Shown in pieces: positions 54,032 to 61,770 of a DNA stretch of 64,000 bases; positions within the stretch are counted from its first letter, which is position 1, and each line of letters begins with the position of its first letter. Source of the DNA: Gammaproteobacteria bacterium (GTDB lineage: Bacteria; Pseudomonadota; Gammaproteobacteria; DSM-16500). The notes under the pieces are model-generated. The model made no database searches. It was not told the origin of the DNA and saw nothing but the letters and a program-made list of their open reading frames with translations. The position numbers were made by a program, and so were the translations under genes. Where the stretch lies: contig JABDFQ010000005.1 of the NCBI GenBank assembly GCA_013286495.1, positions 25,865-89,864 on the forward strand, in the 5' to 3' direction.

Positions 54032-54700
54032 TTATTTTGAATTATTTACGATTAGCCTTAGGTTACTTCGAATAGTGGCGATATCTGTGCTTTCAATCAC
54101 TTTCATCATCTCGCTTTTTCTAGATGATTCATAACTTGTTAAACATGGGATAGTACGATCCAGAAAAGGTTTGAAAGTTTGTATTTTAGGTAAAGCTATC
54201 CCATTAAAATGCTCATTGAAATCTATTATTAATTCATTATAACAATAATCACCAAGCTGCAATATTGAATTAGCATGATTAACAAATATTGTTTTCATGA
54301 TAGGATCTTCTTTAATTGTGGCAACACAATAAAGCAATACATATTCCCCTATTCTTCTAACAAAAACTGTCCCATTATTTAGTCTATATTCCTTTTTTAT
54401 CGCACAAATTTGCTTTTGATTAATCTTCATGTAACCTTCTGCCCAAGTATAAAAGTCAAGATTTTCATACATCAGAGGGCATAAGGTATTATCGTATCGA
54501 TGATACCCATATTTAAAAAAACTGTTGCTAAACTCCTGACTCGCAGAAGTGATATAGGCTTGCCTATCTTCTGTGATAAGAATAATTGAAAAATGAGAAA
54601 TTTGGAGAAAATTTTCTATATCAGATTTAAATAATTTTTTTATCAAAGGGATTTGCGACTCAGTCATCACATCAATTTTATTCATTCCATTAGTAATCAT
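54032..54700 (-). CDS. LuxR-like sensor domain protein without DNA-binding domain
   Basis: 222 residues. The pattern (ISHFSIILITEDRQAYITSA, then EYRLNNGTVFVRRIGEYVLLYCVAT and HANSILQLGDYCYNELIIDF) resembles the N-terminal PAS-like sensor of Legionella/Coxiella-type LuxR regulators. The usual C-terminal GerE HTH is absent and there is no room for it: the stop lies 4 bp from the convergent regulator gene. It may be a decoy, a ligand-binding partner, or a degraded regulator. It forms a transcription unit with the 2OG oxygenase and hexapeptide protein upstream. Confidence 0.6.
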   Translation of the reverse strand: MITNGMNKIDVMTESQIPLIKKLFKSDIENFLQISHFSIILITEDRQAYITSASQEFSNSFFKYGYHRYDNTLCPLMYENLDFYTWAEGYMKINQKQICAIKKEYRLNNGTVFVRRIGEYVLLYCVATIKEDPIMKTIFVNHANSILQLGDYCYNELIIDFNEHFNGIALPKIQTFKPFLDRTIPCLTSYESSRKSEMMKVIESTDIATIRSNLRLIVNNSK

Positions 54701-54716
54701 TTTATCTATCTAAAAA

Positions 54717-55517
54717 TTAGCTCCAGTATGTTAATGGTTGATAGATACTTCTATATCCAATAAATGCACCTACATTGATTCTGGGCCTTCCCTTTCCTGG
54801 TGCAACTCCATGATATTTTCTAATATTAAATATTAATAAATCACCATTTTCGGGCTCTATTACATGAGCTGGTTGTCCGAGCTTTGCTATATCAATCCCA
54901 TAAGCACCTGATCTCAATTTTTTATATTCCATTTCATCTTCTGGCTCCTTCATCCACAGCCTTAGGCCGCCACCCTTCTCAGGTACTTGTAGATAAATAC
55001 AAGCAGATAATTGAGTAATTAAACTTTTTGCTTGGAATGATTCTGGAGCATCCCTGTCTAATCTATCATTGTGGGCAAGCAATTCTATTGTTGGTTCGAT
55101 AATTCTACAAATTCCAACAAAGCATTTTTTTCCATACAACATTTCTAACTGTGCACCACTCGGCCAAACCTCTTCAAGTAACAATCTAATTTTATCCACA
55201 GGAGATAAGTACGGCTCAAAAAGCTCTCGGAGTTGCCAAGTGTTGGCAATTGCATTTTCATAATAGAAGTCAAATCCTGAAGGAGAATCAATTTCATAAT
55301 GCGCCATTCCGATTCTACCAATTTCCGACGCCTTATTAAAATTTCCACGGCTGGAATGGGTCAATAATTTTTTGGATACGATTTTGCAAATTTTTTTCGA
55401 GCAGAACTCTTTAATATGTATTGCTGCACATTTTCCATCAATTACACTTTTCAAATCTTCAAATGTAAGTTTCTCAGTTACAGAAACAAATGTATTTTCC
55501 TTTAAATCATTTTTCAT
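54717..55517 (-). CDS. 2-oxoglutarate/Fe(II)-dependent oxygenase
   Basis: 266 residues. The iron triad is H149-N-D151 in LLAHNDRLDRD and H236 in KYHGVAPGKGRPRIN, followed by Arg244 or Arg246, which would bind 2-oxoglutarate. The Asp in the HxD motif argues for hydroxylation rather than halogenation. The fold is the double-stranded beta-helix type found in natural-product tailoring. The ATG overlaps the stop of the hexapeptide-protein gene (ATGA), so the two are translationally coupled. Substrate unknown; it may hydroxylate the cluster product. Confidence 0.85.
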   Translation of the reverse strand: MKNDLKENTFVSVTEKLTFEDLKSVIDGKCAAIHIKEFCSKKICKIVSKKLLTHSSRGNFNKASEIGRIGMAHYEIDSPSGFDFYYENAIANTWQLRELFEPYLSPVDKIRLLLEEVWPSGAQLEMLYGKKCFVGICRIIEPTIELLAHNDRLDRDAPESFQAKSLITQLSACIYLQVPEKGGGLRLWMKEPEDEMEYKKLRSGAYGIDIAKLGQPAHVIEPENGDLLIFNIRKYHGVAPGKGRPRINVGAFIGYRSIYQPLTYWS

Positions 55518-56050
55518 GCGTAGATAGCTCTAATTGGTTTTATACCATTTTTAAATCTTGCGATTTTTTCAATATAATGCTGGGAATACCATTTTAATTT
55601 TGTCATTTCTTCTTCTGTTAATTTTTTTTTTACTTTTCCAGGTGAACCAGTAACGAGAGAACCATCAGGTATGTTCTGATTTTCGAGAATCAACGCTTGC
55701 GCACCAATTATGCAGTTGTTCCCTATTACTGCATTATTCATCACTACAGCACCAATGGCGATAACAGAGTTATTACCTATAGTGCAGCCATGCAACATGG
55801 CCTGATGAGCAATAGTTACACCCTTACCTATGTACATCGGAATACCAGGATCAGTATGTAATATTGCACCATCTTGTATATTTGATCCTTCGCCTATATG
55901 TATTAAATCATTATCTGCACGAATAACGACTCCGGGCAAAATACAGACGTTATGCTCAATAATAACCGATCCAATAATAACTGCATTTTCAGAAATATAA
56001 TGATTATCTCCCAGTAATTTTGGGATCTTATCTTCAAATGCATAGAGCAT
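55514..56050 (-). CDS. Hexapeptide-repeat protein of the gamma-carbonic anhydrase family
   Basis: 178 residues from the ATG at 56050, with AAGGAG seven bases upstream; the longer open frame up to 56194 lacks a ribosome-binding site. The left-handed beta-helix repeats are visible (VIIGSVIIEHNVCILPGVVIRADN, IGEGSNIQDGAILH, TIAHQAMLHGCTIG). The three His ligands for zinc or iron are in ILHTD and TIAHQAMLH. Relatives include YrdA and PaaY (a thioesterase). It heads the operon with the 2OG oxygenase and sensor. A divergent remnant of its 5' end recurs at 60.03-60.11 kb. Confidence 0.88.
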   Translation of the reverse strand: MLYAFEDKIPKLLGDNHYISENAVIIGSVIIEHNVCILPGVVIRADNDLIHIGEGSNIQDGAILHTDPGIPMYIGKGVTIAHQAMLHGCTIGNNSVIAIGAVVMNNAVIGNNCIIGAQALILENQNIPDGSLVTGSPGKVKKKLTEEEMTKLKWYSQHYIEKIARFKNGIKPIRAIYA

Positions 56051-56579
56051 TTTAAAACTCCTTAGAAAATCCAATCTTTTAAAATGTTTAAAAAATGAAT
56101 AAACTGAATGGCGTGTGATTGAATAATAAGTTTTGAAAAAAACCAAGAATGATGAACTTGTAAAAATTAAAAGGTTGAAATGTAACTTAGCCACCCTTTA
56201 ACGTTACTTACGCTTCCCCATAAGGGAGGATCCATGCTAATGATTTTAATAAAAAAATCATTGATATATCCTTCATCGTTCCTAATCCAATTACATATAA
56301 ACTCACTAATCTCACAGCCACATTTATACGCGCGCCAGCCTACATTAATTAAAATCAGATAGCAAGATTATATAAAAAATAAATCTGATTTTTTAATTAA
56401 AATTTCAATAGTTACGAAATGTTTACTGCTAGATAAGAAAATTTTGATTAACTGTTGCAAGTTTAATTTAAACAGATTTCATTGAGAAATATAATCGAAA
56501 CACCCTGAAAACCATAATGAAAATATTTATAAACTTGGTTTTTGCATTGATAGTAATTTTCTTGATACATTTTTCATAA
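56051..56579. other. Spacer with first copy of a duplicated upstream element
   Basis: 529 bp with no gene. The segment 56328-56383 (AGCCTACATTAATTAAAATC through TAGCAAGATTATATAAAAAA) matches 60159-60215 closely. It is probably a promoter or upstream element of the hexapeptide-protein operon; long AT-rich runs follow. Otherwise nothing is recognised. Confidence 0.6.
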
Positions 56580-57461
56580 CTATCTTATAACCGACAATCT
56601 CAGATAAACACGAGGTGCGAGTATATTTATACAAAGACCACTGATTACCAATACTGCAGCAATTATCTTCCAACACGGTAAGGGCTCTCGTAAAAATATT
56701 GCTGAACTTAGTAAACCGAATATCGGAACAAGTAAGGTGTATGGGACAACCATTGTTGCTGGATATTTTGATAATAACTTACTCCAAGCTGTAAAGGCTA
56801 AAATAGTTGATGGATAAACAATATAAAGAATAGAAAATAAAGACAACAACGACATATGACTTATGCTGTAAATAATTTTATCACTTCCATCTGAAATCAC
56901 AGATATTAATAATAAGGGTGGCCATGCAAAAAAACTGCCCCAAACTATTAACGAGAACATATTTGTTTTATTTATTTTTTTAGTATATAAATTTGCCACC
57001 CCCCATGAAGCTGCTGCAGCCATAGTTAACAGAAATCCAGATAGGGAAATATAAGTATTTAAGTGCTTTCCTACGAGAAATATACCTAGAAACGATATAA
57101 TAGTAGCTATTATTTGCCATTTGTCGATTCTTTCTTCAAGAAATATAACAGCTAAAAACGATGTAAAAAATATTTGTGTTTGCATCAACAAAGAAGCTAA
57201 ACCAGCAGTCATTCCCTCTTTCATAGCAGAAAAAAGAAATGTAAATTGCATAACGAACATCAAAAGTCCAAAAATAATTATGACTCTTATTGATAACAAC
57301 GGTCGTTTCACAAAAAAAATCAGAGGCGTACTTGCTAAAAAAAATCTTATCCAGCAAAGAGTCTGAGGTGAAATTTCCTTAAGACCCCAGTGTATGACGA
57401 TAAAATTCATCCCCCAAATAGCGGTAATGAAAACAGCAAAAATCCTATCGTGAAATAACAT
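56580..57461 (-). CDS. EamA/DMT-family transporter (second)
   Basis: 293 residues, AAGGT before the ATG. Ten membrane segments in two EamA repeats (FAVFITAIWGMNFIVIHWGLK at the start; second repeat MAAAASWGVANLYTKKINK). Homologues such as YdcZ/RhaT-like and EamA carriers export metabolites; it resembles amino-acid and cysteine-type exporters in general layout. It lies upstream of the hexapeptide operon on the same strand, separated by 529 bp, so it has its own promoter. Confidence 0.83.
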   Translation of the reverse strand: MLFHDRIFAVFITAIWGMNFIVIHWGLKEISPQTLCWIRFFLASTPLIFFVKRPLLSIRVIIIFGLLMFVMQFTFLFSAMKEGMTAGLASLLMQTQIFFTSFLAVIFLEERIDKWQIIATIISFLGIFLVGKHLNTYISLSGFLLTMAAAASWGVANLYTKKINKTNMFSLIVWGSFFAWPPLLLISVISDGSDKIIYSISHMSLLSLFSILYIVYPSTILAFTAWSKLLSKYPATMVVPYTLLVPIFGLLSSAIFLREPLPCWKIIAAVLVISGLCINILAPRVYLRLSVIR

Positions 57462-57923
57462 TTTAAACCTTAAGTCTATTTAACAAAATGATTGCAATTT
57501 ACTTGTATTTTTTACCGCATAACAGGCTTAATTATTCTCATACCTATTATCGCGTGAGTATTTTGTGTTTTTGTTAGAAAAGAGTCAATACTTGATCTAG
57601 ATCGAAATATTTTAATCATGATTTATCTATTGGCATGGATATGCTTGAACACTCTAATCTTATGTGATATTAGAAATATATTTTTTTCGTTTTGATTAAT
57701 TTGATTAATCGATTTACTCAAAATATTTATGATCACTAAACTGATTCTAATTCCAAAGGGTAGCTTTTTGAAGAAATTTATGCAAAAAAATCTTGATATT
57801 AATTCATTTAGCGACAGTAAATATGACAGGTTAATTAATTGATGCTATGATCCCAAGCTTTAAATTACTGCAGCCACCACTGAGCATCATTTGCGCGATG
57901 CTCAATAGCAAAAGGATCCCGAC
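57462..57923. other. Intergenic region between divergent transporter and thioesterase genes
   Basis: 462 bp, AT-rich, with no open frame of note. A 7-bp hairpin (GAGCATC/GATGCTC, 57882-57903, 8-nt loop) lies just upstream of the AAAGGA ribosome-binding site of the thioesterase gene and may affect its translation. Promoters for both divergent genes must lie here but none stands out. Confidence 0.5.
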
Positions 57924-58346
57924 ATGGACACATATAAAATCGAATTTGAAGTCAGAGACAATGAAGTAGACATACAAGGTGTTGTGAATAACGCAAATTA
58001 TTTTGTTTATATGGCACATACCAGGCACAAATATCTTAAAGAAATTGGAATTTCTTTTTCTGCAATGAGTGAGGAAAAACAATTTTTATTTTTGATTTCC
58101 TCTAATATTGAATTTAAAAAGCCTCTAAAAGCAGAAGATAAGTTTTACGTTACCTGTAAAATGGTGCCTGAAGGCAGAATAAGATTCGCATTTGATCAGG
58201 AAATCCGATCACTGGATGATGATGCACTAATTGCCAAAGCATATAATATCGGCGTTTGTGTTGATGGTAATAATAGAAATCGTCCCTATGTGCCAGAGAT
58301 TATTCAAAAACAATTTCCGCCTGCAACCATTGCCAGTAATGACTGA
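57924..58346 (+). CDS. Acyl-CoA thioesterase (4-hydroxybenzoyl-CoA thioesterase-like hotdog)
   Basis: 140 residues. EVRDNEVDIQGVVNNANYFVYMAHTRHKYL fits the YbgC/FadM-type signature (catalytic Asp before GVVNNAxY). The single hotdog domain hydrolyses acyl-CoA or acyl-ACP thioesters. AAAGGA precedes the ATG, and a small hairpin lies just before that. It is transcribed toward the nucleosidase gene. It may release acyl chains for the neighbouring adenylating enzyme, but that is conjecture. Confidence 0.85.
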   Translation: MDTYKIEFEVRDNEVDIQGVVNNANYFVYMAHTRHKYLKEIGISFSAMSEEKQFLFLISSNIEFKKPLKAEDKFYVTCKMVPEGRIRFAFDQEIRSLDDDALIAKAYNIGVCVDGNNRNRPYVPEIIQKQFPPATIASND

Positions 58347-58405
58347 GACATATATCCATACCAGCAAATAATTTGGTTAAATGCTTATCAGGATTTCCAA
58401 CGCAC

Positions 58406-59167
58406 ATGAAAATCGATTACGCGATTCTTTCTGCGATGCCAGAAGAGCTTGAATTTCTCATAAACAAATTCAGCAACTTAAAATACACAATAATCAAAAT
58501 AAATGAACTTACGTTCAAAATTTATGATTATAAAAATACAAACGTTCTTATATCCCACACAGGAATAGGCACAGGTTTTGCAGCCAGTGTATTAACATTT
58601 ATTCATGCGCATTTTAATCCTGAATATTTTCTTGTCGCAGGTACTGCAGGTGGGATCGGTAATAATTTAAAACTCAGGGATGTCATCATTGCAGAAAGTG
58701 CATTTGAAGCTGAAATGCTTGAAATTGCATCTGTCATTAAAGGAACACCATTTGAAAATTGTCTTATCCATCCGCTTAATAATAAACGCCCTCCAAATCA
58801 TTATCCGGGTAATGCTGAGTTATTGAGTATTTTTGATTCCCTGAATTTTGGTGGTCTAACTATTCATAAAGGTACTATTGTTAGCTCCAATGCTTTTCCC
58901 GCGCCCAAGGAATTATTTGAAAAAATTAAATGCTTAAATCCATATTGCATCGATATGGAAACTTCAGCCTTCTATCAGACAGCATGGTTATTAAATTTGA
59001 AAATACTATGCGTTCGGGGGATTAGTAATATCCTGAATTCTGATGGATCAGATGACATGTTGCATGAATCTGACCTGAAAGGCAGTTCACTGGCCGCTGC
59101 AACCGTATTGCACGCGATTCTTGATGCATCTATCGCTTTGAAAAATCATATGGCAGTAAAGCATTAA
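58406..59167 (+). CDS. 5'-methylthioadenosine/S-adenosylhomocysteine nucleosidase-like protein
   Basis: 253 residues from the ATG at 58406 (a TTG at 58373 is upstream in frame). The PNP_UDP fold is recognised: DYAILSAMPEELEFLI, FLVAGTAGGIGNNLKLRDVI, CIDMETSAFYQTAW (ribose-binding Met-Glu) and CVRGISNILNSDGSDD with the catalytic Asp region. It cleaves the N-glycosidic bond of an adenine nucleoside, typically MTA or SAH. The proximity of methyltransferase and biosynthetic genes could give it substrate. Its end overlaps the convergent hydrolase by 4 bp. Confidence 0.82.
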   Translation: MKIDYAILSAMPEELEFLINKFSNLKYTIIKINELTFKIYDYKNTNVLISHTGIGTGFAASVLTFIHAHFNPEYFLVAGTAGGIGNNLKLRDVIIAESAFEAEMLEIASVIKGTPFENCLIHPLNNKRPPNHYPGNAELLSIFDSLNFGGLTIHKGTIVSSNAFPAPKELFEKIKCLNPYCIDMETSAFYQTAWLLNLKILCVRGISNILNSDGSDDMLHESDLKGSSLAAATVLHAILDASIALKNHMAVKH

Positions 59168-59991
59168 AAAATCAAACTCGAGTTGTCATTTTTGAAGGTC
59201 GCGAAACCACAATAAAAATTTTGTAATTTCTCGACAAAAGCAGCAGGATTTTCAATTTGACTAGCATGTCCTGTAGGCATACTAACGAATAATGAATGTT
59301 TAATCCTGTCGGCTATTTCTTCTGATTCACTGAGAGTTGCTGTAATATCCTCATCTGAGCCAAGCACCAATACAGGGATAGCAATCTGATCTATCCACGA
59401 GCGGGAATCAAAATCACAAAGAGCTTGAAATTGCCTTTCATAATCAAAAGCTGATTGAGGATATGGATTTTCATTTCGAGCAGCACGAATAGCAGATATC
59501 TTGTCGGAGCCCAAAAACTTTGAAGAAAATCCCCATGGCAAAATACAATCAATAATTTCTGTTTGTGTAGCACCTGATTTATGCAAATCAAGAATGCCTC
59601 TAAAACCATTTTTGGCTGATTCATTAAATTTTAAAAATGTATTACACAGTGCAACCGATCGAATGTCATCAGGATATTGTCTTGCGATTATTTGAGCAAT
59701 TGCGCCACCCATTGAATGACCTACAAGGTGCGGCTTGATTATTTCTAACTCATCTATCAAAGCAATAACATCCTTTGCCAAATTTTCCAGACTAAAATGT
59801 TTCGGCTCATCCGTTGTACGCCCTGTTCCACGATTATCAAAAATTAAAACTCGATGATTAATTGCTAATTTATTTAAAATCGGAATCCAGGCAGTATGAT
59901 CAGCTTTAAGACCAGCAATCAGTACAATTGGATCACCTTCACCGTGTAATTCGTAATATATATTCGCGCTATTAATTTTTAAAAATGCCAT
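59164..59991 (-). CDS. Alpha/beta-hydrolase
   Basis: 275 residues from the ATG at 59991, which gives the usual opening (AFLKINSANIYYELHGEGDP); the longer frame to 60042 has no ribosome-binding site. The nucleophile elbow is VGHSMGGAIAQ (Ser), the acid lies near LVLGSDEDITAT and the His in MPTGHASQIE. The oxyanion-hole segment is VLIAGLKADHTAW. Members hydrolyse esters and lactones. A lactonase acting on the product of the AfsA locus is one possibility, but the substrate cannot be read. It directly follows a remnant of the hexapeptide gene. Confidence 0.85.
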   Translation of the reverse strand: MAFLKINSANIYYELHGEGDPIVLIAGLKADHTAWIPILNKLAINHRVLIFDNRGTGRTTDEPKHFSLENLAKDVIALIDELEIIKPHLVGHSMGGAIAQIIARQYPDDIRSVALCNTFLKFNESAKNGFRGILDLHKSGATQTEIIDCILPWGFSSKFLGSDKISAIRAARNENPYPQSAFDYERQFQALCDFDSRSWIDQIAIPVLVLGSDEDITATLSESEEIADRIKHSLFVSMPTGHASQIENPAAFVEKLQNFYCGFATFKNDNSSLIF

Positions 59992-60028
59992 GATTGACTC
60001 ATCAGTTATAAGAATTTTTAAAGCAGGA

Positions 60029-60106
60029 TTAGTTTGGTTCACTCTCAGAAATATAATGGTTATTTCCGATTAATCTTGGGACTCTGTCCTCGAATGCATA
60101 TAGCAT
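60029..60106 (-). pseudogene. Truncated copy of the hexapeptide-protein 5' end
   Basis: A 26-codon frame reads MLYAFEDRVPRLIGNNHYIS, nearly matching the first 20 residues of the hexapeptide protein (MLYAFEDKIPKLLGDNHYIS), then diverges and stops. The DNA differs by many silent changes, so it is an old or paralogous copy rather than a recent one. A matching non-coding element lies upstream at 60159-60215. Confidence 0.85.
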
Positions 60107-60158
60107 AAATTCCCTGATAAAATAATTTTAAATACAATGAACGCGCGTTGCATGACAA

Positions 60159-60215
60159 CACGCGAGGCAGCCTACATTATTCAAAAAGAGATAGCAAGAT
60201 TATATGAAATAATAA
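60159..60215. repeat. Second copy of the upstream element seen at 56328
   Basis: AGGCAGCCTACATTATTCAA and AGATAGCAAGATTATATGAA match 56328-56383 with a few differences. It lies upstream of the truncated hexapeptide gene in the same orientation as the first copy, so element and gene start form a direct repeat pair about 3.8 kb apart. Confidence 0.75.
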
Positions 60216-60247
60216 AAATAGGAAATATAATTAATACTCACATACCA

Positions 60248-60886
60248 TCACAAATTCTCATGTCCACCATATTTATGCGCAGTACCCTGCTTCACTTCGA
60301 GATCTTTTTCTATCAAACCGTAATTTTCCATCTTTTGTTTCACCTGCTTGTGCGTCTCTGTAACAGAAGTTTCTGTCGTCTTTGCACCAAAAAATTGCAT
60401 AGCGGAATTGTAAAACTCTTCCGCTCTATGTGGAACTTTGTAATTAATAAATGAATTCTTTTCATTCAAGTGCTGTTTTACCAAATCGATTGCAACAGGA
60501 TCTCTATTTTTCTCCTCTCTCTTACATAATTCATCAACCGCTTCTTCATACATTTTTTTTAACGTTTTAATTCCTGTTTCCTGCGTTTTAGTAATCTCTT
60601 TATTGCCCGCTACATTTTTTCTAAAAGTATCAGCACCAGGAGCTGCAACTTGTTTGCCTGCTGCATCTAAAATTAGAAGTCGATCGCGATCTCCCATATG
60701 GTAAAAATTTTGTAACCCAGTAAAACTTCTTCTAATATCGTCATCAATTTTGCTATGTGATGTTGATACATTCATTGTCATGTCATATTTTTTTTGCTCA
60801 AAACAACTTTTCACAAGATTCGTGACACAATCGTTGAATTGATCATCCTTTAAATCTCTAGGTTCAATAGTAGGGCGACTTTCCAT
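60248..60886 (-). CDS. Hypothetical soluble protein
   Basis: 212 residues, a strong GAGGAG site 6 bases before the ATG. Mostly helical and charged (DLKDDQFNDCVTNLVKSCFEQKKYD, and GIKTLKKMYEEAVDELCKREEK). There is no signal peptide or motif. The C-terminus is polar (DLEVKQGTAHKYGGHENL). The style is that of the other orphan coiled-coil proteins in the window; an effector role is only a guess. Confidence 0.65.
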   Translation of the reverse strand: MESRPTIEPRDLKDDQFNDCVTNLVKSCFEQKKYDMTMNVSTSHSKIDDDIRRSFTGLQNFYHMGDRDRLLILDAAGKQVAAPGADTFRKNVAGNKEITKTQETGIKTLKKMYEEAVDELCKREEKNRDPVAIDLVKQHLNEKNSFINYKVPHRAEEFYNSAMQFFGAKTTETSVTETHKQVKQKMENYGLIEKDLEVKQGTAHKYGGHENL

Positions 60887-61045
60887 AAAATACTCCTCGT
60901 TTTAGGCTATATTTCTTTATTTCTATTAGTATAACGTAGAAAAATGAAGATTTTATGAAGTCGCAAGCTGTTGAATATTATTCTAATTAATCATTTATCC
61001 ATGTTATATTTGGCCATTATTAAATCTCTACACACAGGAATTCAT

Positions 61046-61438
61046 ATGCAAAAACCGAATCCACATGCAGGCCTCAGACACGTCGCACTGTTTGTTAAAA
61101 ACCTCAATGAATGCGCGCATTTTTATGAACATTTACTCGGCATGCAATTAGTGTGGCAGCCAGATGAAGATAATTATTATTTTAGCTCAGGAAGCGATAA
61201 TCTCGCGCTACATCGCGCACCAGAAAATTTTCAGGCTGATGCAAATCAACGCCTCGATCACATGGGATTTTTTCTCAAGGATCGAGAGGATGTGGATAAA
61301 TGGCATGAATATTTACGTAATGAAAATGTTGATATTAAGGCAAAACCAAAAGATCATCGCGATGGTACACGCAGTTTTTACTGCGCTGATCCAGATGGAA
61401 ATGTTATACAGATGATTTATTATCCGCTTGAGAAATGA
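61046..61438 (+). CDS. VOC-family (glyoxalase/dioxygenase fold) protein
   Basis: 130 residues from the ATG at 61046 (AGGAAT upstream); longer frames start earlier without one. The fold is visible in two halves: GLRHVALFVKNLNECAHFYEHLLG and LDHMGFFLKDREDVDKWHEYL, ending with SFYCADPDGNVIQMIYYP, which supplies the last metal-ligand Glu-equivalent position (here Gln). Possible glyoxalase, epimerase or resistance protein; metal ligands are His near the start and His mid-way. It stands alone. Confidence 0.83.
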   Translation: MQKPNPHAGLRHVALFVKNLNECAHFYEHLLGMQLVWQPDEDNYYFSSGSDNLALHRAPENFQADANQRLDHMGFFLKDREDVDKWHEYLRNENVDIKAKPKDHRDGTRSFYCADPDGNVIQMIYYPLEK

Positions 61439-61564
61439 TTATTTTAATTTTAATTAATAATTAGAAGAATCTCTCTTTAGCGCAAAAAGACTGGGTCCCG
61501 GATAAATACGCCGAACAACAACAGCTAACTGATCAAGGATAGTGTCGGCATATTTTCCGGGATG

Positions 61565-61716
61565 ACACACCTGTTTGCAAACACATCTGTCACACACACC
61601 ATTACATGCACATACTTGCTGCATGCACACCTGCTACATGTACACACCTGTTACATGCACACCTGCTGCACGCACCTGTTACGCACCAACACCTGCTGCA
61701 TGCACACCACTTGCAT
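61565..61716. repeat. Imperfect tandem CACACCTG repeats
   Basis: About eight degenerate copies of a roughly 15-bp unit CACACCTGYTRCATG, merging into CA-rich sequence. An open frame crosses it but encodes only low-complexity His/Cys/Thr/Leu and is not supported as a gene. It lies in the 332-bp gap between the glyoxalase-fold gene and the end of the ankyrin gene. Confidence 0.8.
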
Positions 61717-61770
61717 CAGCCACAAAAATATGTGCGATTCCTCAGCCCTAAAGGGGAGGAGCTTCCTTCT

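Noticed and set aside
54717..55517. Oxygenase as a halogenase
   Set aside because: The iron motif is HND with the Asp retained; known 2OG halogenases have Gly or Ala there.
45917..57461. Polyketide or nonribosomal peptide cluster
   Set aside because: No ketosynthase, condensation domain or carrier protein is present; the ANL enzyme is stand-alone.
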